Below, piece after piece: positions 19,735 to 32,985 of a stretch of DNA of 64,000 bases (positions within the stretch are counted from its first letter, which is position 1; the number at the start of each line of letters is the position of its first letter). Position numbers and translations under genes: made by a program. Source of the DNA: Sciurus carolinensis (lineage: Eukaryota; Chordata; Mammalia; Rodentia; Sciuridae); assembly GCF_902686445.1 (NCBI RefSeq), contig NC_062219.1, forward strand, positions 43,055,056 to 43,119,055, given 5' to 3'. Under the pieces are notes generated by a model, which was not told where the DNA came from, did no database searches, and saw nothing but the letters and a program-made list of their open reading frames with translations.

Positions 19735-22699
19735 GTAAGTCTGTATTTTTTATGTTCAGAAATAATATCACAAAAATATTATGTGATATAACATTTTGAA
19801 TATGCAAAGTCAAATGGGGATGATTAATATTGGCTAATGAAGCAATTCCCCATTTATGTGACCTTAAACTACATTTATGAAACATGGAAGGATAAGAATA
19901 GAGACTTAAAAAGACAGTCAGATTAACAATTTGGAATTACAGAAGTACGTAGTAAAATGGGTTACTATAAATAATAAGGTAGTTTGAGAGAAGCCATATT
20001 TCTAAGTATTACATGTATTCAGGTCAGACATTAAAAAGACAATTACTTCTATAAAATATACCTCTAATTTTGAGTAAAACTTGCATGAAAAAACTTTAGA
20101 GTGAAAAGTGCTTTTGTATTTTCAAAAATTGGTATGAGTTATATCAAGTATAGACTTATACTCTAAAATGTATTACCAAAATTATCTGTATTTGTTACTA
20201 TTTGTAGAACAGTGTATAAGGGCCCTGAAAGAAATGGGAAAAAATCAGCAAAATTAATAAATATCTAATATGAAAAACGAAATTTATTAAAATATTTAAG
20301 TTATACTAGTATGTATAACTTTGGGTCAATAATGGTTTATGCAGTTAGGCATAACATTGAGTTTAGAAGTTAGACAAAGGAAAGATTACTGAAATTGTGG
20401 GTTTTTGGGTACATACAGTACTGCGGAGGATAAAAGGAGGAGAAAAAAGAATTGTTTTGTGTTTGAAAATTAAGGGAATTGGGTAGAAGGGAGGAATATT
20501 GTATAAATTTATTTGTACAGATAAAATATACTTAAAAATTTTTAGAAAAATTGAGCTGAAATAAAGCCTTTCTATTTCTCATTTCTCTCCCATTCCAACT
20601 TAAATGAAAATTTGTTGTTGCATTATGGGCTAGACTGCTCCTGCTAGAAGAGAGAAAGGAAAAAAGACAAAGAACAGGATGATTTTTCCCCCCCATGGTT
20701 TATGTGTACGTAGTAACATTCTTGCTACCACAGAGGCCCTAGTGCAAGCATTTAAAATGTTTCTTATAGATTGACTCTTATAATCTGCTTCTTTTTTGAA
20801 AAGTTAAGTCTATCAATTTTTAGCCTGTAGGTGGAATTACTTCATTATAAGTCACTTCAATATTTTATCAAGTTAGTAAAAAATTTTGTTTCATGTGTGT
20901 AATGGATCAGACTTGCTTGATACTTCATTTTAAATCTCATTTTCTCTAAAAAGCTTTTTTAAATTTATAAAACATCAAAAGATTATTTATGGTATATTTA
21001 TTTTTTTTAAGTAAAGTTGGTCCTACTTTTGAAAAGAAACAGAGAAAAATGAATGCAAGGTGCATTTATTTCCATTTTCTTTTCAGAGTTGAGGTCTAAT
21101 TGTGCATATGTGGTGGAAACTTTGTTTCACTCCCATGGATTTGTCTTTGTGTTCTATAAGGGATTTTTGCATTAGGATCTTAATCTGAGCAACCTGTTCA
21201 TTGTGATGTTAACGTACTAAAGCTTCTCTAGTTTCTCATTAATACTGTCTGATGACATTTTCTTCAACGATGGAAAATCGTTTTTCAGTCACTAGCCTTA
21301 TGTGACTCTTGAAAACTTGGAATATGACTAGGATAACTGAATCACTGAATTTTAAGTTTTATTTAATTTTAATTTAACCTACCACATGTTTAGTGACCAT
21401 TGTATTTGTGTAATTCTGTTTGTTTTTGACATTTTTGATAGGTAGCATTAGGGTATCAATTTATGTATGTGCTGTCAGTTATTTACAGAAGTTAAGATAT
21501 TCTTTTTTTTTCATGGTATTGCAAAGTCATGAACTAGTTAGAAAAACATTTCAACTTTCAGTGTAAATATCTAACCTTTTATTTTTAACAATTTGAATCA
21601 TTGTCCAGATTACCCTTAATGGAATGACTTCTGAAATGGCTTTATGTGGCACCATTTTTCTTGTTCCCTGAAAGTCATTTTAAAAAATGAGTAGTGAGCT
21701 GGATTAAATTCTCCTATGTGTTTTCCTGTCATGCTATGTTTAATCTTTTTTTTTTAATTTTTAAAAAATTTCTGCCTTAGGGTTAACAATGAAATGAATT
21801 GACTGGTATTTATTTGATAGTGTAGAGCAGTCAGTATTAAATAAAATTCTAATTTGTATAACAAATTTTTGTCTTTTCCTGAGGATTAGGAAAATCATTT
21901 GTTATAGCTCAACTTGACTCTTTAGTATTCAAATTCACTTACTGTAGGTCTGCTTTCTGCTCCTGCACCTTAATGGAATATCACTTAATGTGATTATTGC
22001 TGTCACAAGATTTTTCCTTTACCTGTGATTATTATATTTTCCTAAGAGTAGTATGTTTAATAAGTTAGGGAAAGAAACAGAAGGAATTTAAGTGAATAGT
22101 AAAGATAAACTTTGGTAGAGATGGGTGCAAAGAGGCTGGGTCTCCAGATTTGAGTGCAAATGAACTAAAAAGAGTCTTTGAACAATTAATTGTTCGGGAT
22201 ATCATTTTAAGTTCCCAGTTAAAAGAGCTGACTATTCTTTGTTCTTTTGTTTCCCGATTCTTAAGAGTTTCTCTTAAATGTATTATTTTACTAATTTTGT
22301 CACTTTCCCAAAATGGCAATTGTTCTTTTAAGTCACTGTTTCTTTTTTGTTTGCTCTTTGTTGGGAAATGGGTTATAGTTGCTATAGAGGAGAAATGTTT
22401 AAGCAAAAAAGTGGTTGAGAGGCTGTGGGTAATCTCAGCCAAAGATGATGGAAGTATGAACTGAGAATTGGGATAAATGGATAAACTCAGGAATGCCATA
22501 GTTAGAAATAGGATTTGAAGGGGGGATGCTGAGACCTCAAGTAATTGAGTGATTAATGTCATTAAGTGAGGTAAGTAACATGGTAGAAGGAAAACATTTC
22601 TGGTGAAGTAATGATCTTTTGATTTGGTAGATTTGGTCATGTTGAGTTTGAAGTGCAGATCTCCAGAAGGCATGGCTCTGATTTCTGAAATTTGATTTA

Positions 22700-23225
22700 G
22701 ATAAGATGTGTAGATGTGGGAGATGGTTCCCAAGACAACCCCCAGATTTGATGATTTGGTGGGAGAACTCATAGGACTCAGCATATAGTCATAATCCCAG
22801 CTATCATTTGTTGCAGTGAAAGGATATAAGATAAAAGCAGCAAAGAGAAAAGGTATATTTGGTGAAATATGGAGGATATGAAAGTATAAGTTTCCAACTG
22901 TCTTTTTATCATGGAAACAAACAGGCGTGCTTAATCCCTCCAGCATCGAATTGTGACAACTTGGATGAAATGTTATCTACTGGGAAGTTCATTAGAGACT
23001 TAGTGAACAGTTTATTTTATTGGGGACTGATTGTGTAGGCACTTTTGGCCTAGCACATATCTCACATTGTTAGAAATAAAGCAGATGTTCAGCATAAACC
23101 ACATTATTTTTGTAGTTTAGGTACAGTGAAAGCCCTGTGATCCATTCTTGGAATGGTGATAATAGGTAACAGACATATATGGGTGGTGGAAACATGGGGT
23201 TAAGGGAATGATTCTACAAACTGGG
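22700..23225 (-). mobile_element. LTR (ERVL-like), reverse
   Basis: Its reverse complement aligns by eye with the forward copy at 29630-30185: GATGCTGGAGGGATTAAGC matches ATTGCTAGAAGAATTAAAT, and TTATATCCTTTCACTGCAAC matches TGTGTCCTTTTGTTGTAATA. The poly(A) signal is decayed in this copy. No internal retroviral region was seen. Confidence 0.6.
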
Positions 23226-23353
23226 TCCACTGTGCTGACCTCTACATACTTCTTTTTAAAAAGCAAATTATCAGCAGCTCTGCCTGACTTAAGTTAATAG
23301 GATATGTTACATTCCCCATCAGACTACCTGTTATCTGCAGGAGAAATGCAGGT

Positions 23354-23816
23354 CTGAAAGACTTCATCCTGCTAAGTTACCCCCAAATGGGGGGCTTTGG
23401 TGACCCTCATACAGACCAGATTCCAGAATTCAGGGAAAGAAGGATAATTCCCCCAACCATAAAATTTGTAAGAATAAGTTCCAATTGGAACCAGTCAGCA
23501 TGGGCCAGAGTGACCCATAGTTGCCTCAAATTTTTACTGTGTGCAGTGAGGACTTGGAAGTGTGGTACAGTCATGCTGCCAGTCAGAAGTCAAGAGGTTG
23601 GCAGGACTCTCTGAAAACTTCCCTGGACCCCCAATAAAACTGGAGGGCATGGGGGAACATATTCCTCTCTCTGAAAAGACTCTTTCCCTTGTGAGTGTCC
23701 CCTTTCCCCCTTTTCCTGTCCTTTCTAATAACCTTTGCTATACTTTTTCTAAGTCTCCTGTCTTTCTGGAATTCTCTCAAGCAAGAACACGAAAATTCAG
23801 GGCCGGGACCTCACAC
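23354..23816 (+). mobile_element. ERV1-like solo LTR
   Basis: It has the LTR layout: TGAAAGACTTCATCCTGCTA at the start, AATAAA at 23633 and a pyrimidine-rich region after it. It ends GGCCGGGACCTCACACA, as many gammaretrovirus-like LTRs do. It has no recognisable gag, pol or env next to it. The open frames inside are incidental. Confidence 0.6.
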
Positions 23817-25104
23817 ATTTGCCTGACTTGGGCTCCACAGGCAGTTTTCTTCTGCAATGGTGGGAATTTCTGAACTCCAGTTTTCCAGATACTATCAGAG
23901 TCTAACCTTGAAATCAGCCCTATCTAAAGACTGAAGTCCTGCCATGTAATTTTTTTTTTTTGCACAGAACTGAGGTCATAATAATGAATTAAATGGGGAA
24001 ACCCGCTGACTACTGGATACTGTCATTATGAACTTGCCTCAGTCCTACAGCCTGCATGTTTTTTTTTTACCATTGAAGGCTTAATTCTCCTTCCACTTGG
24101 GTCCAAACTACTCCTCCCTCTTGGGTACATTTTTCTATTGACTGTCCTCTTTTTCTCCTGTGTAGTCAAACTTTTCTGTCAGCTACCCCACCAAAAACAC
24201 ATAAGCATGATCCTACTTTTCCAACTTGAAAAGAAGTTCAGTTTTGACTCTAAGACCCTTATAGTACCTGTTGCTCCATTTTTAATTTCCTTCATGGCTA
24301 ACTTTCCTGAAAATGAAAATCATACTAGGTACCTTTACTTTTTCAGTTTTTATTTCTTTATTATAAACTGTCTTTAATCTCCAAATTCTCCTGAAGCTGA
24401 TCTTTTCAGGGTCACCAACAAATTCCTCATCACCAAATCTAACAATTATCAGTCCTTATCTCACTGATGATTTTTATTTTGTTTGGGAATTAGAATTGGA
24501 GGGCATCTATAGGAAGTAGGTAAGTTTTGGGAAAGAGGAGAAGGTTTGAAAGCTCTACTTGTGAAGAATGGGAGGAAGAGTTAGAATGGAGACTCATACG
24601 AGAATTATTAGGAACAGTAGGGGTTGTAGTAGATTTTTTTAAAAAAATATGACACTCTTCTTTGAATTTTGAGTTTTCTTTATTTTTTTTTTTAAATTCT
24701 GTTATTGAAATGGAAACAAAGTCTTGAACAAGTTGATATTTGCTGACCAGCTGGGAAGAAAAGACTCTGAGGCAAGGGAACCGGACAGGAAAGTTTTGAA
24801 AGCCATGGCTGCAGCATTTTTGTATATTTCACAAAAATGTCAGATTATGTTTATTTCTATCCACTGACACCAACATTATAATAGTGTTTTATTTGTTCAC
24901 AAATATTTTCAGTGCTTCCCCAAATGATGCCATAGCAATACTCAACTGGGGAGACTGAGTTGCAGTGTTTGGAAAGGTAGTATTCTAGATATTTCCCCAA
25001 ATATTTCCTGCTAGAATTTTTATAGCTTTCCTATTTTTTTTAATAAAAATTTTTGGACTTCTAGGCTGCAAATTCCTGAAATTAATGAGATATTATTTTA
25101 TTAG

Positions 25105-25195
25105 ATAACTACAGCAGTTCAGCAGTGTGTTCAGTACTTGGAATTGTGTGAGACCATGAGAGCTGATGAAATTTCAGAACATTCAAAGCCTTGTG
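25105..25195 (+). CDS. TBC1D32: TBC1D32 exon E9
   Basis: A 91 bp exon gives codons 276-305 plus one base of 306. It has acceptor TATTAG to 25104 and donor GTATGT at 25196. The product is [20 protein letters not shown] then [10 protein letters not shown]. The first part is well conserved; the last ten residues are the variable linker found in the family here. Confidence 0.93.
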
Positions 25196-25242
25196 GTATG
25201 TATTATTTTCTTTTTTTAAACACATTAAAAATGTTTAATTTT

Positions 25243-25408
25243 GCCAAGTGTGGTGGCACACACCTGTAATCCTAGTGGCGTAGAGACTGAGGCAGGAGGA
25301 TCACAAGTTCAAAGCCAGCCTCAGCAACTTAGGGATGCCCTAAAGCAACTTAGAGAGACCCTGTCTCTAAATAAAAATATATAAAGGTCTGGCAATGTGG
25401 CTCAGAAA
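25243..25408 (+). mobile_element. B1-dID SINE, 3'-truncated
   Basis: The B1 half is nearly complete: GCCAAGTGTGGTGGCACACA, GAGGCAGGAGGATCACAAGT and TCTCTAAATAAAAATATATA. It is followed by only the first bases of the ID half (GGTCTGGCAATGTGGCTCAG). Confidence 0.9.
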
Positions 25409-27749
25409 TAACCTTGTAATGACTTATTTTTTTAGTTGCTGATTACTAACAGTTTACTGTTAAATGAGATCACTTTTGCCAATGACTTAAAATATTTTGA
25501 GAAATTAAAAAAATTCAGTATAGTGACTTTTTAATAACATTTGCCTTTAAAATGAATGTTTGGTCATACCAATTCTTACTGTAAGCAGATCTTCAATTTT
25601 TATTAGGCATTACTATTCTAATCTCTTCTATTAATAATAGTTTGTAGTCCCTTTTTTCCTTCTGCTAGTGTATCACTCATTTAATCAGGTACTTAAGCAC
25701 ATTAGTTAGAAGAAAAATTCCCTACAATGTCATTTTTATTGTGGAATACCCCATCCACCCTGTGATTCATTTTTACTTATCCTCAGTCTGAGCTAAAACA
25801 TCCTAGATACTTTAAACTCTGGCCCTAATTTTTCTGTCTGGTTTCTTCTTTAGATATTGACTATAGTGAGTCTTCTTTTAGATTGTTTTACCCATCAGTG
25901 CCTATCTTTGTTATTTTTACTCCTGTTGCCTCTTCCATAATTACTTATACTGGTAGATACCTTATTTATCACGAAAGAATAAACTTTCCTATTCAGAATT
26001 TTTCTTGATCTTTTGCTTACAGTTCACAACTTGTGATGTGAAACTGAACTTTCCTGTTGGTTATTTTTGTATTGTTTTTTGAAGCAAATGTTGTTATCAA
26101 GAGTATGAAGGTATCTTATAATTCAGTTTATCCCTGAATAAATTCTTTAATTCAAAGCAAGGGAAAAGATCAAAGACCAATAATTATTGGGTTTCAAAAC
26201 CTAGCATTTTGCAATGTAGAAAATTGGAATTTATTCTTAAAAAGCAGCAAAAAGATGCGTAAGTTTATGTATTTCATATAAAAAGTTTGTAGATTTTTCC
26301 AATTTCTTGATATTAAAAAGTTAGATCTAGCATTATTTCCCCCTTCCTGCTTCCTGCTTTACTAGTCCTCATGATCTTGCTTTCTTCCTTAGTTAGTGGA
26401 GACCTCAGGGTATTTTATTGAATTCTTTTGACATATTCATAATATTTTGCTTTTCCCCCCACTTTTTAAATTTCTTGCTTATTCTTGGCTGCATTTTCCC
26501 AACTTTAGGTCAGTTCCGCTCTCCAGCTTTTTGGGTTCACAGGAACTTGAATAGAGAGAATTCATAACATGGATTGAAAGTGCAAATATATATTTTCTAA
26601 CTTCAGTTGCTCTCATTGTGTTTGCTTTGAAATCCTCTTAGATATTCTTTCTTTGATGTCCCACAACAGCTATTACAAGTATTTGCCAGGTTCAGCAAGC
26701 TACCTGCCTTGTTCCTGCCCACTCTTTCTTAAGAGGATTCCTAGCTTCTTATTTCACTAAGAAAATAGAAATTTTTTATATATGAGCTCCTCAAATATCC
26801 TGCTTCTGTGTATATAAATGAATATTTATATACCATTATCAGTGTTTCCTTTCTTGTAATCAAGGGGTGCCCTGTTTCAGATTGTTCACTTTATCTATTC
26901 TCTTGGTTCTGTTACCTTCTGGAGTTTTTTTTTTTTTTTTTTTTTGCTTTAGTTTTTAGGTTTTTAGTGGAACCGGGTCATTATTTCACTTGTTACTCTG
27001 CCTTTGATACTTTCTCCTGCATTGTCTAACCTGCTCATGTGTCTTCCATAGTAAAGAATGGAGCAAGTTCTGTGCTGCATATATGCCTGACCTCTCTGCT
27101 TTCCTTGAGAGAAGAGCCTTTTGGGTATTCTGTATTCTCCCAGTTCTCACTTCTTTACCTCCTCTTCACTTTCCAGTTGCAGAAATAAGGCTTCTATTTC
27201 TACTCCTCTGAGATCTTCCTATATCAGCTTCCACTCTTTTTTGTCCTCAAGCATGTATCTCTGTTGATTCTTTTCTCCTCAGCTTAGTGTCATTTTGTTC
27301 TTGGATTTCCTCATTGTCATATACAGTAAGGTTTAAAGGACTTTTCTCTTTTCTTCACATGTTTGTACTCATAAATATTTTCCCTTTGTACTTTTCACTT
27401 TAGTCTATTTGTTCTCTTGAGGGAGCTCATGTACATGGCCTCAAATATATATTTACATGTCATTGGTGACCGAAATATTGAAGTCCACATACCTTTCCTG
27501 AATTTCAGACCCACTTACTTATATCATACTTAATATTACTATCTGAATGTTATTTGTGCCCTTCAGAATTTACAGTATCCAGAACTGAAATCATTGTTCC
27601 TTCTCTTTTTAGACCTGTTCTTTTCCTCATTGGAATTTCGTAAATAGAAGAATTGTGGCCCATATATTTGAGTTAGAAACTTGAGTTTTCTCTTCTTTTT
27701 CTTTCACTGCCCATGTGTAATTCTGGCTATGGCATATTGTTTTTCTTTT

Positions 27750-27830
27750 CTTTTAAAAAATTTTTTTTTTGATGCATTATAATTTTATGTAATGGTGGAA
27801 CTGATCGTGACATAGATTTCATTTCCTAAA
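27750..27830 (-). mobile_element. L1 3'-end fragment
   Basis: A T-rich tract followed by GATGCATTATAATTTTATGT and AATGGTGGAACTGATCGTGA is the extreme 3' end of a rodent-type L1 in reverse. Confidence 0.6.
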
Positions 27831-28829
27831 CATGTTTTTAATCTGTCTCTCCTTCATTCTCTTTGCTAGTGTTTTTGTTTATAATTTTCTTGATAGAGCT
27901 TCTTTCACACCTTGATTTTGTTTTATCAACTTTCTACACTTCTGTAGAGTCAGTGTTCTACTGTGGATATTTGACTCTAATTTTCCTCCTTAGAGTGCTT
28001 TACTTTTTTCCTAATGACCTCTGTAATAAAATCCGGTTTTTTTCCATGGCCATATCTTCATAATCTGCCCTTTCAAATCCCTTGTCTCTTCCCCTTGTTC
28101 TCCACATACTCTGATGATACCACTCTGTTTGTCATAGTCTAATTGGCAGCTAAGGTTCCGGATTTTTTTGGTTTTGATCATTAGTGAATAGTTCAGGATC
28201 TTGTATAAAAATAGGTATTTGATAGATCTTGAATGTATGAGTGAAAGAGTAAATAGTAAATATGTATTAGAAGAGATCTATATTGTAGAGACTCTAATTT
28301 CGTATTGCAAATATGGGTAATGATGATCTTTTGTGTATAATTTGAGTATCCTTTACCTGAAACACTTGGGATCAGAAGTTTTTCAGATTTCAGTTTTTTA
28401 GATTTTGAAGTATTTTCATAGATTTCACCTGCATTCACTTTTAGTTAGCAAAATTGAAGGGTAACTAACATTTTCTATTGACTTTTTGTCTTCCTTAACT
28501 TATTTTTGAAGTCCCTCCTTGATAATTCTGGAGATTTTTGGTATTTATTTTAGAATGAACACTGATGCATATTATACTTTATATGTGTGATCTGATGCAT
28601 TTTATATTTTTCTGAGTTTTTTCAATTTTATAATGATGACTTTTCCTCAGATTTAGTGTAAAGGATCTTAACAAACAAGGGAATATTTTTAAAAAAATTT
28701 ATACCAACAGTGTTTCCATTAAAGACTAGAATATTGTTTGTTCAGAAGAGAATGGAGATAAGTACTATAAAATACTAAAACATTAAAAACATTAAAAACA
28801 TTAAAATGTTTTTGTTTTCTTCTCTTAAG

Positions 28830-28970
28830 GGAACGAACAGAAAATTGTCTACTACTCAGGACAAGAATTACAGTATATTTATTTCATTCACTCACTGTGC
28901 CTTTTAGGAAGATTATTGATCTATACCCAAGGCAGAAAACTCTTTCCCATAAAGCTAAAGAATAAAAAAG
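28830..28970 (+). CDS. TBC1D32: TBC1D32 exon E10
   Basis: A 141 bp exon completes codon 306, gives 307-352 and one base of 353. It has acceptor TCTTAAG to 28829 and donor GTAAGT at 28971. The product is [20 protein letters not shown], then [20 protein letters not shown]. The hydrophobic helix [14 protein letters not shown] is conserved in the family and is more likely buried than membrane-spanning. Confidence 0.95.
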
Positions 28971-29234
28971 GTAAGTGCAATTAGGAGAAATGAATATGGT
29001 GAGATGTGGTAATATTTATATACTGTGGCTCATTCAAGTTTGGAATTGTCCCATGTCTTTTCAAGGGTATTTATCTACACATCTTTTAGTTTTATATGTC
29101 TTGAAGTATTTTTTCTTTTAGTTTTCAGTATGAACTTCTTCCTACATGCATATTCTTTTTCTTATACCCCAAGACTGTAATACATATTTTTCTCTGCTTC
29201 TCAAAATTCTAGACATACTCGATGATCCGGTTGT

Positions 29235-29430
29235 GGATGTAAAACTGAGGTCTGGCTGTCTTAGAAATTATCTAGTATCTTTTGGCAAATCACTTACCTG
29301 ATGTTTTGGTTTCTTAATCTGTAAAAATTGAATAGTGATATCAGTGATGCTGCACTTAGGGAACTTTTGTGTTCATAGAGATGAGTTTGAGAATATTGTT
29401 TTATAAACTGCAAAGCCTTATACCATTTGA
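29235..29430 (+). repeat. MIR ancient SINE
   Basis: The MIR order is kept: GGCAAATCACTTACCTGATG, TTTCTTAATCTGTAAAAATT, then a short GATATCAGTGATGC segment. It is strongly diverged. Confidence 0.65.
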
Positions 29431-29629
29431 TATACTACCATTTACCTTCAGTCTCATTAATTTTCCTCTATTAAACTTTGGCACATGATTCTAGTTATTC
29501 TTATTTCCCTTAAAACCTTAAGCTTATACTATGAATATAGTACAGAGTAAGGGTCTTCAAACCTAGTACTTTATTCTTTTAGCCTCATCGAGCTACATAA
29601 TGTCTTTCTTTGTGTGTGTACCTGAATGT

Positions 29630-30185
29630 CCAAAAAAGAGGTAGCATCACAACCTGGAGACTGCTATTCTTAGAAAGGGCTGCTGCAAGGTTGTCCCTTA
29701 ATTGGTTTCTGGAATTCTCTTACTAATCCCAGCACTGAGAAGGGTACCTAAACTGTCCACTGACCACTGTGTCCAAGCTGTTTACAATGTGTTTTACACT
29801 AAACACTTGCTTTCCTTTTATGAATTTAGAAATTTGGTGTGTGCCAGGCAATGGGTGTCTGCATCTTCAACCTCCAGTAAAAACTTTAGGATCTATAGTG
29901 ACCTTTCCTGATAGACAGTATTTTAAATATGTTCTTAAAACTCATTGCTAGAAGAATTAAATGTACTCTGTGTCACTTTGTGGGAGAGGTAACTTAGAAA
30001 CTTGTGCCTGGTTTGCTCTGGATTTCACCCCATTCCCCCTTCCTCTTGGGTTTTGCTTTGTGTCCTTTTGTTGTAATAAAACATAGGTATATGATTATAT
30101 GTTGAAACATGAGTCTTGTTAGGAAATCCCTCTGAATCTGAGCATGGTTTTGAGGAACTCCTAACACATTTTAAAAATGAAAAAT
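29630..30185 (+). mobile_element. LTR (ERVL-like), forward
   Basis: It has AACCTGGAGACTGCTATTCT and AAAGGGCTGCTGCAAGGTTG near the start, AATAAA at about 30076 after TGTGTCCTTTTGTTG, and an end near ACTCCTAACACA. It is the same family as the reverse copy at 22700-23225. The two open frames at 29.7-29.95 kb are incidental. Confidence 0.65.
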
Positions 30186-31167
30186 CCATTTTTAGCTTGT
30201 GAACATTACAAAATCAGATCATAAGGACTATAATTTGGTGACACTTGTTATAGAGTATATTCTAGACTTCTAGGCATCTATCTGGTGGTCTGTAATAGAA
30301 TGTTGCAAAACCTGATGGCTGGTGATCTGTTGATTTGGCCCATAGTCATGATGTCCCTGTGAATCTTAAGAATATCTTGTTCTTAGTCTGTCAGCAGCCT
30401 TTAAGGGGGAGGGAAGTGATTAGGGAAGTTTTGGGTAAATCAATCTGTGCTGTTTTGGACAAACATTCCTTAAGTGAGTAACATGTCTACATGCAGAGTT
30501 GAGCAGAAGCATTCTGACTCAAAGATTAAGGTAGTAAAGGAGATAGATAAGATATGAAGTCTGAGATGACCAACTTTTTCACTCATCAGATGTCTGTACA
30601 GGACCAAGTAGAGTCAGTGCTTTTGACAAAAGCAGCCTTCAAGTCCTTGAAAAATAACCTAGGCAACCATTACTATAACTCACATGTCAGATGTGTTATC
30701 TATTAAAGCTAGTGGGATACTAATAACACATTGCTCAGTTGCGTAAATTCCAAAACTAGTGAATTTTAAAGTCAACCAAAAGTAAGTAATTTAGAGCAAG
30801 TGAGACTAGAGGATTCATTTAGCTTTTTTCTTAGTTTTGCTCCTAATTTAATAAACTCAAACAGCTTTGATCAGATTCTATTGGATCTTTCTATTATAAA
30901 TTTATATTAAGTGATTAGCTCAAAAATAAAAAAAAACCTGCACCTTCACATAGCCCTCATTGCATTGCTTGCCTTGCCATCTTTTAATGTACTGTGTCTA
31001 ATTTGTTCTTGAGTCATGTGCCTTGGATTATAGCTTTCTCCTCCTGACTGCATTGTGGTTTCTATGAAAACTCAGTCATAGACTTATGAGCCATTAGTTC
31101 AGTTTTTCTAAGTTGTAGGCATATGAGAGAGATTAATTTTTTTTCTTTTTCTATTTCTTTTTAAAAG

Positions 31168-31260
31168 ATTCAGTATCTCTTACGGATCTGCTGGTTCTGT
31201 TTACCCAACTTATCTATTATTCACCAAGTTGTCCAAAGATGACATCATCTGCACATTCAG
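31168..31260 (+). CDS. TBC1D32: TBC1D32 exon E11
   Basis: A 93 bp exon completes codon 353, gives 354-383 and one base of 384. It has acceptor TTTTAAAAG to 31167 after a long T-rich tract, and donor GTAATT at 31261. The product is [20 protein letters not shown] then [10 protein letters not shown]. It is a multiple of three, so skipping would keep the frame. Confidence 0.93.
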
Positions 31261-32019
31261 GTAATTTGGCTTGAGTAATACAGCATCTAAAAATATTTAA
31301 GTATTATATTGCCTGAATGTTTTGAGTGCCTGGTATAGTTTGGTCAATAGATTTCATTAAGATATAGCATTATTAATAAGAAATTACATTGGTTCTGAAG
31401 TAAACCATGAAATTTAATTTTGTTCATTGATGTTTTAAGATATTTCTAATCTATTAACTTTTTAATTTAGAATCAATTTTGCTGAGACTTTTAATATTCT
31501 TTATTAAAAAATATTCTTAAGAAATGAGAACAAGCTTGATTGATGGGTACTAATGTGTTCTGTTTTTGATATTTTCTATCTTTTATACTTCCCAAAATGT
31601 TTATATCAGCTTACATGTTTTAACTCACATCCAAAACTTCACTATCTTTTTGGGGTCTTCTGTTACTGAAGATTAAAGGAAAAAAGAAAACCTTCATGTT
31701 TTTCAGTAAAATGTTGTTTAGTCTTATGCCAGCTGACTGACTTATTAAAAAATTATTTTAAAATATTAACATTTAAAAGATAGCTTAAACTTTTTCTTGT
31801 GAATATCAAAAGTCTTCAAAGTAAAACACTTAATAACACACCCTTTGAATGACATAGGCCATAGTGGTCTAAAGTTGGGAAGAACCCTGGAAATGGTGGC
31901 ATAAATTGTGAGAGGAACTCAAATGAATCACACACAAAAAAATGGTTTGGACTATATATTAGTTCTTTAATATGTCAACCATGTGTGTTATATAATTATA
32001 ATAGCCCATTGATATTTTT

Positions 32020-32815
32020 TAATTGAGACATATTTGTATATCTTTATGGCATCCATTATGATAATACATATATACAATGTGAAATAATCAAATCTGGGTA
32101 ATAAACATTTCTATCTCTTCATCTGTGAATGTGTAGAGAATTCCATAGTCTTCTAGTCACTTTGAAATATATCATAGATTGATATAACTAATAGATATGC
32201 TAATGAAGAACCAATGTAATTCCTCTGCTCTGTGTTTCGATGCCCTTTATTGAACTTCTTTTATTCTTCCCCTCATTCTACTTCCCAGCCTCTAGTGACT
32301 ATTATTCCATTCTTCTGTGAGATTGACTTAATATTTAATGTTGCACATGACAGGATTTTCTTCTTTTTTTATGGCTACATAGTATTCCATTGTGTAGATA
32401 TACTGCATTTTCTTTACCCATTTATCTAGTGAAAGACCTTTGGGTTGATTTCATATTTCATATTTTGGTTATTGTGAATAGCGCTGTAGTAAACATGGGA
32501 ACGCAGATATCTTTTTGTTATAATTAATTTAATCCCTTTTGGGTATTTATCCAGCATTGGAATTGCTGGATATGGTAGTTCTTTTTATTTTTTAAGGAGT
32601 ATCTATATTGTTTTTCATAATGGCTGTACTAACATTCCCATCATCAGTTTATAAGAACTCCCTTTCCTCTACATCCTCTCTAGCATTGTTTCCTGTTTAT
32701 AACTATTCTAACTGGTGTGAAATGATAGATATTCTGTCATGGTTTTGATTCACATTTATCTGATGATTAGTGAAATTGAGCATTTTTTCATGTATTCATT
32801 CAACCTGTTGATTGT
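32020..32815 (-). mobile_element. Old L1 3' part
   Basis: Reverse L1 sequence with typical landmarks: GGCTACATAGTATTCCATTG, TTTGGGTATTTATCCAGCAT and AACTGGTGTGAAATGATAGA. No long frame is left. It resembles L1M-age copies rather than the young copies at 40-60 kb. Confidence 0.8.
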
Positions 32816-32824
32816 AACAGTGAT

Positions 32825-32985
32825 GCTCAGACTCTTTTCTGCTTACAGCATTTACATGTACAAAATACCTCTTCCTATTACCCTGTTACATCTTCCTACA
32901 ACATACTGCTCTTCCTTTATAATAAAAGTTATCCTTCTTTCTTATAATTACTTGTTGATATTTTGGTTATCATCTAGAGGACTTT
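32825..32985 (+). repeat. L2-like fragment, left copy
   Basis: It contains AATAAAAGTTATCCTTCTTT, then TATAATTACTTGTTGATATT and CATCTAGAGGAC. This is the pattern of an L2/MIR-class 3' region, stopping abruptly at about 32985. A homologous copy lies at 35575-35775. Confidence 0.5.

Larger units (their letters stand above)
19735..25104 (+). other. Intron E8-E9
   Basis: A 5.4 kb intron. It has a reverse LTR of one family at about 22700-23225 and a forward ERV1-like LTR at about 23354-23816. A 293-codon antisense open frame (22065-22946) overlaps the first LTR and is not taken as a gene. The rest (19735-22060 and 23820-25100) is AT-rich with no feature I can name. Confidence 0.6.
25196..28829 (+). 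other. Intron E9-E10
   Basis: It holds a forward B1-dID SINE (25243-25408), a T tract at 26930-26945 and a short reverse L1 3' end (27750-27830). The pyrimidine-rich 27000-28150 part looks like old dispersed repeat but I cannot name it. Nothing was seen in 25410-26900 or 28160-28829. Confidence 0.6.
28971..31167 (+). other. Intron E10-E11
   Basis: It holds a MIR at about 29235-29430 and an LTR at about 29630-30185. Nothing nameable was seen in 30190-31167. Confidence 0.65.

Noticed and set aside
19463..19885. 140-codon antisense open frame across exon E8
   Set aside because: It overlaps a conserved coding exon on the other strand, is rich in I, N, K and F as expected for AT-rich DNA, and shows no domain.
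22065..22946. 293-codon antisense open frame in intron E8-E9
   Set aside because: It is the longest non-L1 frame, but its product has no recognisable domain, is of low-complexity S/L/F/I type, and its 5' third lies in an LTR of the same strand. No splice or promoter context was seen.
23387..23873. Open frames of 75-103 codons around 23.4-23.9 kb
   Set aside because: They lie in an ERV1-like LTR with its poly(A) signal and have no gag, pol or env similarity.
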